Positions 1 to 5,914 are shown, counted from the stretch's first letter. The stretch is DNA of 7,065 bases from Rickettsiales bacterium (GCA_023301015.1 JALZVI010000341.1:1-7065); one strand, 5' to 3'. Program-made: numbers and translations. The notes: generated by a model not told the origin, from the sequence alone.

Positions 1-17
1 AGGACTATTTTAAGATC

Positions 18-707
18 ATGAATAGTTTCTCTGAAGATATGAATGATAGCGTGGCGGGTCATGGATTGCCAAAACCGAAAGCAATTTTGTTTGATTGGGA
101 TAACACCCTGCTCGACACATGGCCAATAATCCATAATGCAATGGCGCATACATTCACCGAGATGGGCGCTGAGCCGTGGAGCTTGGAAGAGACTAAGGCG
201 AAGGTTGGACATTCCTTGCGTGACCATTTCCCGAAGCTGTTTGGTGACAAATGGGAGCAGGCTGGGGAGATTTACAGGGATGCATATAAGAGCAAGCATC
301 TGGATAATTTAACGCCACTTGAGGGCGCGCTGGAGACTGTGCAGTTCTTGCAAGGCACGGATATATATGCATCTGTGGTGAGCAACAAGCAGGGGCCAAC
401 TTTGCGCAAAGAGGCAGATCATATCGGCTGGAGCAAATATTTCACCAAAGTTGTCGGCGCTCAAGATGCCGCGCGCGATAAGCCCTATGCTGACCCAGCG
501 ATTTTAGCGTTGAAGGATTCTGGCATTACGCCAAACGCAAATGTATGGTTCATCGGCGATTCTGCGCCTGACGTTGAATGCGCATTTGCTGCTGGCCTAA
601 CTCCAATTGTGATTGATAACAAACCGCTGCTGAACCTATATGAGCAGAAGGTGACGCATGTTGAGAATCACGCAGAATTGAAGGCTCTGATTGAGTCGTC
701 TATATGA
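18..707 (+). CDS. HAD-superfamily hydrolase, phosphoglycolate phosphatase-like
   Basis: This 229-residue cytosolic protein carries all four haloacid dehalogenase motifs. Motif I is DWDNT with the nucleophile and general acid Asp26/Asp28. Motif II is Ser122 in VVSNK, motif III is Lys155 in RDKPYADP, and motif IV is GDSAPDVE with Asp181 and Asp185 for Mg2+. The helical insert between motifs I and II (about residues 35-100) gives a C1-type cap, as in Gph-like phosphatases. The reaction is Mg2+-dependent hydrolysis of a small phosphate ester; the substrate cannot be read from sequence. The TGA stop overlaps the ribA ATG (ATGA), so the two are probably co-transcribed and translationally coupled. 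That makes a riboflavin-pathway phosphatase possible besides 2-phosphoglycolate phosphatase. The start at 18 has an AGGA about 13 bases upstream. An in-frame ATG at 39 is an alternative and would leave the catalytic domain, which begins near residue 20, intact. Confidence 0.9.
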   Translation: MNSFSEDMNDSVAGHGLPKPKAILFDWDNTLLDTWPIIHNAMAHTFTEMGAEPWSLEETKAKVGHSLRDHFPKLFGDKWEQAGEIYRDAYKSKHLDNLTPLEGALETVQFLQGTDIYASVVSNKQGPTLRKEADHIGWSKYFTKVVGAQDAARDKPYADPAILALKDSGITPNANVWFIGDSAPDVECAFAAGLTPIVIDNKPLLNLYEQKVTHVENHAELKALIESSI

Positions 708-1723
708 GTTTAAGCGAAGATAAAATTGTAGAAATTGACCGCGCTGCTTTTGAGTTGCGCCGTGGACGTGCTGTGCGTATTGGCGCTGCTTTCTTTATGC
801 ATCCTGAATTTGTGCATAATGGTAATTGGGCAGAAATTTCACAGCAAAACCCTAAATTGATTGTAACGGCAAAGCGTGCGGCTGGTCTGTTTGCAGCTGA
901 GTTCGAGTGCGCGCAGGAATTACCGCTGGCGACTGAAAACCCAGCAACAATTGCGCTGCTTGCTAGTGGCTATGAGGCGTTGGAGCTTAAGAAAAGTGCG
1001 GATGTGGCGGGTGCAGAGATTGATGCGGCGCTGGCACTTGCGCGAATTTCGCAGCTTTTACCAACGGTGGTTCGTCTAGATGCGGCGGCGAATGCTGTGG
1101 CAGTTTCGGCTGAGGATATTTTGGGCTACAAGAAATCTCTGAATGAGAATTTGAAGATGGTGGCGCAAACACCGCTGAAGCTGAAGAATGCACGTAAGGC
1201 AAAAATTCTGGCATTCCGTCCACCAAATGGAGATTCTGAGCATCTGGCAATTGTGATTGGTGATGTTGGCGAAGAGCCACTAATCCGCCTGCATTCTTCA
1301 TGCTATACGGGTGATTTGCTAGGCAGTTTGGCGTGTGATTGCGGTGACCAGCTGAGTGAGTGCATCAAGCTTATGGACAATGCTGGCGGTGGAGTAATTG
1401 TGTATTTACTGCAAGAGGGTCGAGGAATTGGGCTGATTAACAAGCTGCATGCCTATGCTCTGCAAGATGGCGGGTTGGATACTGTTGAGGCGAATGAATT
1501 TTTAGGCTTTGACGACGAAGAGCGCGAATTTGAACCGGCTGTGAAAATTTTGGAAGAGCTGGGTGTTTCAAAGGCAAAGTTGGTTTCCAATAATCCCCGC
1601 AAAGCCAAGGATTTGCGGGCGCTAGGAATTGATGTGACAGAAATGGTGCCGCTGCTGGTAACGCATGAGCACAACCATGATTATGTGCAGACAAAGGGCA
1701 AGAAATCTGGACATATTGTTTAG
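704..1723 (+). CDS. ribA: GTP cyclohydrolase II with long N-terminal extension (riboflavin synthesis)
   Basis: It catalyses the first committed step of riboflavin synthesis, converting GTP to 2,5-diamino-6-ribosylamino-4(3H)-pyrimidinone 5'-phosphate, formate and pyrophosphate. Residues about 150-339 align with E. coli RibA. The zinc ligands Cys200, Cys211 and Cys213 (CYTG...CDCG) are present, as are QEGRGIGLINK, Tyr251 (E. coli Tyr105), Arg274 in DEER (E. coli Arg128), and the SNNPRK and GHIV tail. The protein has 339 residues against about 196 in E. coli. The first ~145 residues resemble the outline of a RibB-type domain (ELRRGRAV near the start, VSAEDILGYKK at its end) but lack the acidic DDEDREN catalytic motif, so this half is probably not an active DHBP synthase. 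The start at 704 overlaps the upstream stop and has no clear Shine-Dalgarno sequence, which fits translational coupling to the HAD gene. Confidence 0.95.
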   Translation: MSLSEDKIVEIDRAAFELRRGRAVRIGAAFFMHPEFVHNGNWAEISQQNPKLIVTAKRAAGLFAAEFECAQELPLATENPATIALLASGYEALELKKSADVAGAEIDAALALARISQLLPTVVRLDAAANAVAVSAEDILGYKKSLNENLKMVAQTPLKLKNARKAKILAFRPPNGDSEHLAIVIGDVGEEPLIRLHSSCYTGDLLGSLACDCGDQLSECIKLMDNAGGGVIVYLLQEGRGIGLINKLHAYALQDGGLDTVEANEFLGFDDEEREFEPAVKILEELGVSKAKLVSNNPRKAKDLRALGIDVTEMVPLLVTHEHNHDYVQTKGKKSGHIV

Positions 1724-1743
1724 TTGAATAAATTGCGCTGCTC

Positions 1744-1759
1744 TTAATTGATCTTTAAC
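1744..1759 (+). promoter_or_regulatory. Candidate CtrA-binding box
   Basis: TTAA (1744-1747), seven bases, then TTAAC (1755-1759) is an exact match to the TTAA-N7-TTAAC consensus of the alphaproteobacterial response regulator CtrA. It lies in the 58-bp gap between ribA and the diguanylate cyclase gene, about 22 bases before that start codon. The Shine-Dalgarno-like run follows directly at 1762-1768. A transcript that includes this run must begin at or very near the box, so CtrA bound here could repress rather than activate, unless an upstream or leaderless transcript is used. The match is seen in the sequence; the function is inferred. Confidence 0.5.
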
Positions 1760-1761
1760 TA

Positions 1762-1768
1762 GAGGGGG
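1762..1768 (+). promoter_or_regulatory. Shine-Dalgarno sequence of the GGDEF gene
   Basis: GAGGGGG ends 13 bases before the ATG at 1782, a rather long spacing. It is the only purine-rich ribosome-binding candidate nearby and supports 1782 over the next in-frame ATG at 1842. Confidence 0.5.
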
Positions 1769-1781
1769 TTAATATAGTAGT

Positions 1782-2819
1782 ATGAATCCTAATGATGAAA
1801 AGAAAATTGTAAATGGCTGGGGCTTTGCTGCTATCCAGTCAATGAAAGAGCATGGCATTTTGCCCATGCCTGAGACTTATTCTGTGTGGTTTGAATATCA
1901 CCGCAAGTCATATCCGCGGATGAATTCTAAAATTGATAAAATCATTGAGGCAGGATCTGTTTTTGACCGCGATGTTTCTCGTGAGCTCTATAACCAGTTC
2001 ATCTTAAACCAAGTGAGCGCAGAGTCAGTTGCTTCTGCCAGTGATAAAACGCAAAAGATTATGGAATCGGTTCTTGGTCTAATTGATGGCACTGTTTCGG
2101 GTGCAGCTGGTTATAATGAAGATTTGGGTGATTTCGCAGCTGATCTTGAAGAGATGGGTGCTATGGATGCGGGGAACATTAATGAGATGATTTCTAGCAT
2201 TGTGACTAAGGCAAAAAGCTTGAAGAGAGAAGGTGAAAACTTGAATAGCAAGTTGGTTGAGTCGCAGAAAGAAGTTGGTGATTTGAAGGTTTCTCTGGAA
2301 GAGGTAAGTCTGCAAGTGAGCTTGGACGCGCTAACTGGGATTGCGAATCGTAAGGCCTTCGATGAGAATTTGGAAGCGTCTATAGAAGAAGCAAAAGCAG
2401 AGAAGAAAAGCCTTTGCTTGCTTATGCTTGATGTTGACCACTTCAAGAAGTTCAATGATACATACGGGCATCTGATGGGCGACCAAGTTTTGCGTATTGT
2501 TGCTAGTGCAATGAAAAGCGTAATTCGTGGGAAGGATATGTGCGCGCGTTATGGTGGTGAAGAATTCTGTGTAATTCTGCCCGATACGCCGCTGCAAGGT
2601 GGTAAGATTGTGGCCGAGAACATCCGCAAAGCAATCGCAACTCGTGAATTGAAGCGCAAAGATACTGGCGAAAGCTATGGTAAGGTTACGGTTTCGACTG
2701 GTGTTTCCATATATAACCCGCTCTATGACAACTCCGAAAGCATGATTGAACGTGCGGATAAGGGGCTTTATTTGTCAAAAGAGAATGGCCGCAATTGCGT
2801 CAGCGTGGTTGAAGGATAA
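1782..2819 (+). CDS. Diguanylate cyclase (GGDEF domain), soluble
   Basis: It makes cyclic di-GMP from two GTP. The C-terminal GGDEF domain spans about residues 178-345. It begins with DALTGIANR (182-190), has the metal-binding Asp217 in DVDHFKKFND, and has a canonical GGEEF signature at 258-262. The RxxD inhibitory site (Arg249-Asp252) is correctly placed five residues before the signature, so product feedback inhibition is expected. Residues about 1-140 are a mostly helical region without membrane segments or a signal peptide and without a sensor fold I recognise. A heptad-like stretch at about 142-180 probably forms the coiled-coil linker that drives dimerisation. The protein is therefore likely cytosolic and controlled through its N-terminal region. 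A perfect CtrA-type box stands just upstream. All catalytic residues are intact; the signal and the regulated process are unknown. Confidence 0.95.
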   Translation: MNPNDEKKIVNGWGFAAIQSMKEHGILPMPETYSVWFEYHRKSYPRMNSKIDKIIEAGSVFDRDVSRELYNQFILNQVSAESVASASDKTQKIMESVLGLIDGTVSGAAGYNEDLGDFAADLEEMGAMDAGNINEMISSIVTKAKSLKREGENLNSKLVESQKEVGDLKVSLEEVSLQVSLDALTGIANRKAFDENLEASIEEAKAEKKSLCLLMLDVDHFKKFNDTYGHLMGDQVLRIVASAMKSVIRGKDMCARYGGEEFCVILPDTPLQGGKIVAENIRKAIATRELKRKDTGESYGKVTVSTGVSIYNPLYDNSESMIERADKGLYLSKENGRNCVSVVEG

Positions 2820-2852
2820 GATCTTGAAGAGTTAGATTAGGGCATATATAGT

Positions 2853-3563
2853 GTGAGTATGTTGAACTCACTAAAACCAAATTTTGTTGAAAAGCTTTTT
2901 GAGAAAACATTTGTTCCCGCAATAATAATATTCTTCGTCTGCCTTTTTGCAGGCCTGCTTTTTGGTTTGGTTTTCTCGCCTGAAGACTACCAGCAAGGCT
3001 CAACCGTGCGGATTATGTATGTGCATGTGCCGTCTGCATGGCTGGCAATGGCGGTTTATGCAATGATGGCCTCGTTTAGTTTTGGATATTTGGTGTGGCG
3101 CAATCCGTTGGCATATTATATCGCAAGAGCAGCCGCTCCAATTGGTGCAATGTTTGCGCTTGTGTGCCTTGCAACTGGCTCTGTCTGGGGCTATCCGACA
3201 TGGGGCACATGGTGGGTTTGGGACGCGCGCCTGACTTCGATGTTGATATTGTTTTTCCTATATCTAGGATATATGGCGCTCGATGACGCATTTGTGGATG
3301 CTGAGCGCGAGGCGAAATCATCCTCAATTTTGGCCGTAATTGGTGCGATTAACCTGCCAATTATCAAATATTCCGTAGAATGGTGGAACACTCTGCATCA
3401 ACCCGCCAGCATTTTGCGCATGGACGGCCCGAGCATCGACGGATCAATGCTGCTGCCGCTGGGCTTGATGGCGGTTGCTTGGCTAGCCTTCACATATGTC
3501 CTAATCGGCCTGCGCGTGCGCAATACTCTGATGCGCAAGAAATTGGATTACATGAGGAGCTAG
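2853..3563 (+). CDS. ccmC: Haem exporter/handling protein CcmC (cytochrome c maturation)
   Basis: This is the System I cytochrome c maturation protein that, with CcmD and CcmABE, presents haem to the periplasmic chaperone CcmE. The 236-residue protein has about six membrane segments (roughly 21-41, 60-82, 95-112, 127-143, 157-173 and 201-220). The haem-handling WWVWDARLTS motif is at 120-129, preceded by WGYPTWGT. The two conserved periplasmic haem-ligand histidines are present as His58 (YVHVPSAW) and His182 (WWNTLHQP). Length and motifs match the family. The GTG start at 2853 is preferred over the ATG at 2859 because AGGG at 2839-2842 lies 10 bases before the GTG but 16 before the ATG. The gene follows the GGDEF gene by 33 bp and may share its transcript. 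No ccmD, ccmB or ccmE lies next to it; a convergent repeat region follows directly. Confidence 0.96.
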   Translation: MSMLNSLKPNFVEKLFEKTFVPAIIIFFVCLFAGLLFGLVFSPEDYQQGSTVRIMYVHVPSAWLAMAVYAMMASFSFGYLVWRNPLAYYIARAAAPIGAMFALVCLATGSVWGYPTWGTWWVWDARLTSMLILFFLYLGYMALDDAFVDAEREAKSSSILAVIGAINLPIIKYSVEWWNTLHQPASILRMDGPSIDGSMLLPLGLMAVAWLAFTYVLIGLRVRNTLMRKKLDYMRS

Positions 3564-3565
3564 TA

Positions 3566-3725
3566 GTTTTTTAATTTCCTCCCCGCTGCGCCTTCGGCTT
3601 GCAGACTGAAACGCGCTCATGGCTGCTGGTTCGGAATGAATATGTATACGATCACGAGGCCTCGCCGAAGTGCAAGGCCATTGAGGCCGACCGGCCTCAG
3701 CGGCCGAAGAGCGTAATTAAAAAAC
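3566..3725. repeat. GC-rich palindromic (MITE/RPE-like) element with 11-bp terminal inverted repeats
   Basis: GTTTTTTAATT at 3566-3576 is the exact reverse complement of AATTAAAAAAC at 3715-3725. Just inside, CTTCGGC (3592-3598) can pair with GCCGAAG (3703-3709), and CGCT (3584-3587) with AGCG (3710-3713), so the whole block can fold back on itself. Internal palindromes include CGAGGCCTCG (3655-3664) and TGAGGCCG/CGGCCTCA (3682-3699). The core 3578-3714 is about 62% GC by hand count, richer than its AT-rich neighbours. It fills the gap between the ccmC stop and the stop of a convergent gene. No transposase is encoded, and no clear target-site duplication is visible. Non-autonomous mobile repeat is my preferred reading; a structured RNA or an elaborate bidirectional terminator are alternatives. 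No second copy lies in this window, so repetitiveness is untested. Confidence 0.55.
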
Positions 3726-3746
3726 CACCTATCACGTAGTGATAGG
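3719..3746 (-). terminator. Intrinsic terminator of the minus-strand small-gene operon
   Basis: On the minus strand, CCTATCAC-TAC-GTGATAGG (3746 to 3728) forms an 8-bp stem with a 3-base loop. It is followed by TGG and six T (3724-3719). The TGA stop of the 82-residue gene (3734-3732) lies inside the 3' arm of the stem. The T-run belongs to the terminal inverted repeat of the 3566-3725 element. Confidence 0.75.
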
Positions 3747-3980
3747 ATTCGGGCTTTCGCTGAATAGCTTATCGAAGAATAGATAATAAGCCTTTGCGAT
3801 GCGGGCGATAAAATCTTCTGTCCATAGATTCATGTCATAGCCGCGATTGATTACGTCTGAGAAAATTTCCAAGCGGATTTTTTCTGTAATTTCTGTTTCT
3901 GGTAAATCCTTAGCGCGGTCTAGGAAAAACCATCCCGGCGCCTTGTTTTGTTCCATCATTGTTTGAAGATATCCTGCCAT
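3732..3980 (-). CDS. Hypothetical protein, 82 residues, second gene of small operon
   Basis: I do not recognise this protein. It is charged, has no signal peptide and no clear membrane segment, and is probably largely helical. The N-terminal part contains APGWFFLDRAKDLPE. A central stretch is rich in Glu, Ile and Lys, and an aromatic cluster (AKAYYLFFDKLF, about 63-74) precedes a short SPNPITT tail. It is believable as a gene because a strong GGGAGG Shine-Dalgarno sequence precedes it by 9 bases. The upstream gene stops only 2 bases before its ATG, and an intrinsic terminator overlaps its stop codon. These signs indicate co-expression with the 110-residue protein and perhaps a shared complex. 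Function is unknown. Confidence 0.75.
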   Translation of the reverse strand: MAGYLQTMMEQNKAPGWFFLDRAKDLPETEITEKIRLEIFSDVINRGYDMNLWTEDFIARIAKAYYLFFDKLFSESPNPITT

Positions 3981-3982
3981 TG

Positions 3983-4315
3983 CTATTTACCTCCCAACTC
4001 TTGTGATGCTTGCGCTGCTTGCGCCCCTGCTGTGAGCTGCGCTGCATCTCCTAAATCTCTGCCGTCTTCTACAATTTGCCCTAAGCTAGATGTTGGTACT
4101 GTAAGAGCTAAGCCTTGCGGAGTGTCGTCAATTCCAAGTCCTTTTACTAAGGAGCTCATAAATTCGTTTTGTGCAGCTTCAAGGCCTGTCTCGTCACCTC
4201 TTTGCTTAAGGAATGAATTTGTATCCGGCATAATTACATTAGGATCGAACTGTTTGCTCCCCGAACCTGGTGGAATCCCATCTACTACCTGATCAACTTT
4301 TAAATCTACCATCAT
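3983..4315 (-). CDS. Hypothetical protein, 110 residues, first gene of small operon
   Basis: I do not recognise this protein. It is small, lacks a signal peptide and membrane segments, and is rich in Gly, Ala, Gln and Asp. It has a Pro/Gly-containing N-terminal part (GIPPGSGSKQFDPN at about 13-26), a helix-prone middle (about 43-62), and a low-complexity AQ-rich C-terminus ending in QELGGK. Translation has a GGGAG Shine-Dalgarno sequence 8 bases before the first of two tandem ATG codons (4315 and 4312). The TAG stop is followed after 2 bases by the ATG of the 82-residue gene, whose Shine-Dalgarno lies inside this gene's last codons. The pair is divergent from ubiD across a 132-bp promoter region. 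The small size and Ala/Gln-rich helical tail could suit a structural or secreted protein, but that is only a guess. Confidence 0.72.
   Translation of the reverse strand: MMVDLKVDQVVDGIPPGSGSKQFDPNVIMPDTNSFLKQRGDETGLEAAQNEFMSSLVKGLGIDDTPQGLALTVPTSSLGQIVEDGRDLGDAAQLTAGAQAAQASQELGGK
3990..3995 (-). promoter_or_regulatory. Strong Shine-Dalgarno sequence of the 82-residue gene
   Basis: GGGAGG on the minus strand lies 9 bases before the ATG at 3980, inside the final Gly-Gly codons of the upstream gene. It supports this start and the reality of the downstream gene. Confidence 0.75.
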
Positions 4316-4323
4316 AATTTATT

Positions 4324-4328
4324 CTCCC
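4324..4328 (-). promoter_or_regulatory. Shine-Dalgarno sequence of the 110-residue gene
   Basis: GGGAG on the minus strand lies 8 bases before the first ATG at 4315. It fixes the start of the small-gene operon. Confidence 0.65.
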
Positions 4329-4377
4329 TATAAGAATCATTCTAGCACGTTATTGTTTCACAACCGTTACAAAACCC

Positions 4378-4393
4378 TTTACGAAAGGTTAAC
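4378..4393 (+). promoter_or_regulatory. Near-match to a CtrA-type box in the divergent promoter region
   Basis: TTTA, seven bases, then TTAAC differs from the TTAA-N7-TTAAC consensus at one base. It sits between the divergent small-gene operon and ubiD. It overlaps a small inverted repeat, CCTTT-ACG-AAAGG (4376-4388), which is a competing explanation such as an operator for another regulator. Weak evidence on its own. Confidence 0.22.
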
Positions 4394-4412
4394 AAACCCA
4401 ACTTTTTTCGAG

Positions 4413-4441
4413 TTGCTGAATTGGCGTTTTTCGGCTAGTGT
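4413..4441 (+). promoter_or_regulatory. Possible sigma-70 promoter of ubiD, placed for a leaderless transcript
   Basis: TTGCTG (4413-4418) and TAGTGT (4436-4441) are separated by 17 bases and resemble -35 and -10 elements. A start about 7 bases after the -10 box would fall on or next to the ubiD ATG at 4448. No Shine-Dalgarno sequence is visible before that ATG. The -10 match is only moderate. Confidence 0.3.
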
Positions 4442-4447
4442 TTCTGC

Positions 4448-5914
4448 ATGAAACTCAAGGATCTGCGCACATTTATTAAACATCTGGAAAAAACCAACCA
4501 GCTTATTCGGGTGACCGAAGAGGTTTCGACCGAGTTGGAAATGACAGAAATTGGCTATCGCCTCATCCGCGAAGGCGGGCCCGCGGTGCTATTTGAAAAT
4601 GTGAAGGGCTCAGACATGCCTGTTCTAATCAACCTGTTCGGCACGCAAGATCGTGTGGCGGCTGGGCTGGGAACAACCAAAGATGGTTTGCGTGAGCTGG
4701 GAGAGATGCTCGCATTTTTCCGTCAGCCAACGCCACCAAGCGGAATTGCTGAAGCTTGGGAAATGCTGCCGATTGTGAAAAAGGCCATGAAGATGCGCCC
4801 AAAAACTGTGAAAACCGCGCCTTGCCAAGAAATTGTGCTCAAAGGTGACGAGGTGGATTTGGACATGTTTCCAATTCAAACCTGCTGGCCTAACGAACCC
4901 GCGCCGCTCATCACATGGCCGCTAATTGTGACCAAGGGCAGTGGCTCTGAGAAGGTGGATGATTATAATCTCGGCATTTATCGGATGCAAAAGCTCGGTA
5001 AGAATAAGACGATTATGCGTTGGCTCAAGCATCGTGGCGGTGCTCAGCATCACCAGAAATGGGACAAGGACGAGAAATTCCCCTGCGCTGCTGTGATCGG
5101 ATCAGACCCTGCAACAACACTTGCCGCCGTTTGCCCCGTACCAGATAATTTGAGTGAGTACCAATTCGCAGGCCTGCTGCGCGGTGACAAAACGGAGCTG
5201 GTGAAGTGCAAAACGATCGATTTGGAAGTTCCCGCAAATGCAGAAATTGTGCTGGAAGGTCATGTGAGTTTGAGCGAATATGCGGATGAGGGGCCATATG
5301 GCGATCATACTGGCTATTATAACTCCGTCGAAAAATTCCCTGTTTTTGAAATTTCAGCAATCACAATGCGCAAAAAACCTATCTACCACAGCACCTACAC
5401 TGGCCGTCCGCCTGATGAGTGCAGTGTGCTGGGTGAATCTCTCAACGAGCTTTTCGTCCCGCTTTTGCAGCAACAATTCCCTGAAATCACCGATTTCTAC
5501 CTCCCGCCTGAGGGGTGTTCATATCGCATCGCGGTGGTGAGCATCAAAAAATCTTACCCAGGCCATGCCAAGCGCGTGATGATGGGTGTGTGGGGCTTTT
5601 TGCGCCAATTTATGTATACCAAAACCATAATCGTGGTGGATGACGACGTGAATGTGCGCGACTGGAAGGATATTATGTGGGCAATTTCCACCCGCTCCGA
5701 CCCCGTCCGCGACACCACCCTAATCGAGAACACCCCAATAGACTATCTAGACTTCGCCAGCCCAGAAGACAGCATGGGCGGCAAAATGGGCATCGACGCC
5801 ACCAACAAAGTGGGCTCTGAGACCAAGCGCGAATGGGGCAGGCTGATTGAAATGGACGAGGATGTGAAGAAGCGGGTTGATGCGTTGATGGAGAAGATAT
5901 CTTCTAAAGCTTAG
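4448..5914 (+). CDS. ubiD: 4-hydroxy-3-polyprenylbenzoate decarboxylase UbiD
   Basis: It decarboxylates 3-polyprenyl-4-hydroxybenzoate to 2-polyprenylphenol in ubiquinone synthesis, using prenylated FMN made by UbiX together with Mn2+ and K+. The 488 residues align end to end with E. coli UbiD (about 497). Landmarks are [14 protein letters not shown] at the start, [12 protein letters not shown] (43-54), [13 protein letters not shown] (145-157), and NLGIYRMQ with Asn174 and Arg179. Then come WLKHRGG with His195, the [12 protein letters not shown] loop (281-292) carrying catalytic acid Glu281, and the [25 protein letters not shown] and [13 protein letters not shown] blocks. By family comparison Asn174, His195 and a Glu near 270 should bind the metal and cofactor. 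No Shine-Dalgarno precedes the ATG. Its 3' end overlaps a convergent gene by 11 bp. No ubiX lies in this window. Confidence 0.97.
   Translation: MKLKDLRTFIKHLEKTNQLIRVTEEVSTELEMTEIGYRLIREGGPAVLFENVKGSDMPVLINLFGTQDRVAAGLGTTKDGLRELGEMLAFFRQPTPPSGIAEAWEMLPIVKKAMKMRPKTVKTAPCQEIVLKGDEVDLDMFPIQTCWPNEPAPLITWPLIVTKGSGSEKVDDYNLGIYRMQKLGKNKTIMRWLKHRGGAQHHQKWDKDEKFPCAAVIGSDPATTLAAVCPVPDNLSEYQFAGLLRGDKTELVKCKTIDLEVPANAEIVLEGHVSLSEYADEGPYGDHTGYYNSVEKFPVFEISAITMRKKPIYHSTYTGRPPDECSVLGESLNELFVPLLQQQFPEITDFYLPPEGCSYRIAVVSIKKSYPGHAKRVMMGVWGFLRQFMYTKTIIVVDDDVNVRDWKDIMWAISTRSDPVRDTTLIENTPIDYLDFASPEDSMGGKMGIDATNKVGSETKREWGRLIEMDEDVKKRVDALMEKISSKA
5892..5905. repeat. 14-bp perfect palindrome at the ubiD 3' end
   Basis: AGAAGATATCTTCT reads the same on both strands and covers the last codons of ubiD just before the stop, reaching the stop of the convergent gene. 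It could be a dimeric protein-binding site or coincidence. It lacks a loop and a T-run, so it is not an ordinary terminator. Confidence 0.4.

Noticed and set aside
2111..2455. A 114-residue minus-strand frame within the GGDEF gene
   Set aside because: It is the shadow of a well-supported coding region and has a Ser/Phe-rich antisense composition.
3566..3600. Intrinsic terminator of ccmC using the six-T run at 3567-3572
   Set aside because: No convincing GC-rich hairpin precedes the T-run within the end of ccmC.
3566..3739. A ccmD or other small protein after ccmC
   Set aside because: The frames here have no suitable start codon with a ribosome-binding site and no hydrophobic helix followed by a charged tail as in CcmD. 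Palindromic structure explains the sequence better.
3948..4292. A 114-residue + strand open frame
   Set aside because: It is antisense to the two small operon genes, Cys/Ser/Pro-rich without pattern, and lacks a Shine-Dalgarno sequence, whereas both minus-strand genes have one.
4376..4412. A rho-independent terminator (CCTTT-ACG-AAAGG and later T-run at 4403-4408)
   Set aside because: The stem is only 5 bp, the T-run is too far downstream, and no gene on that strand ends just before it.
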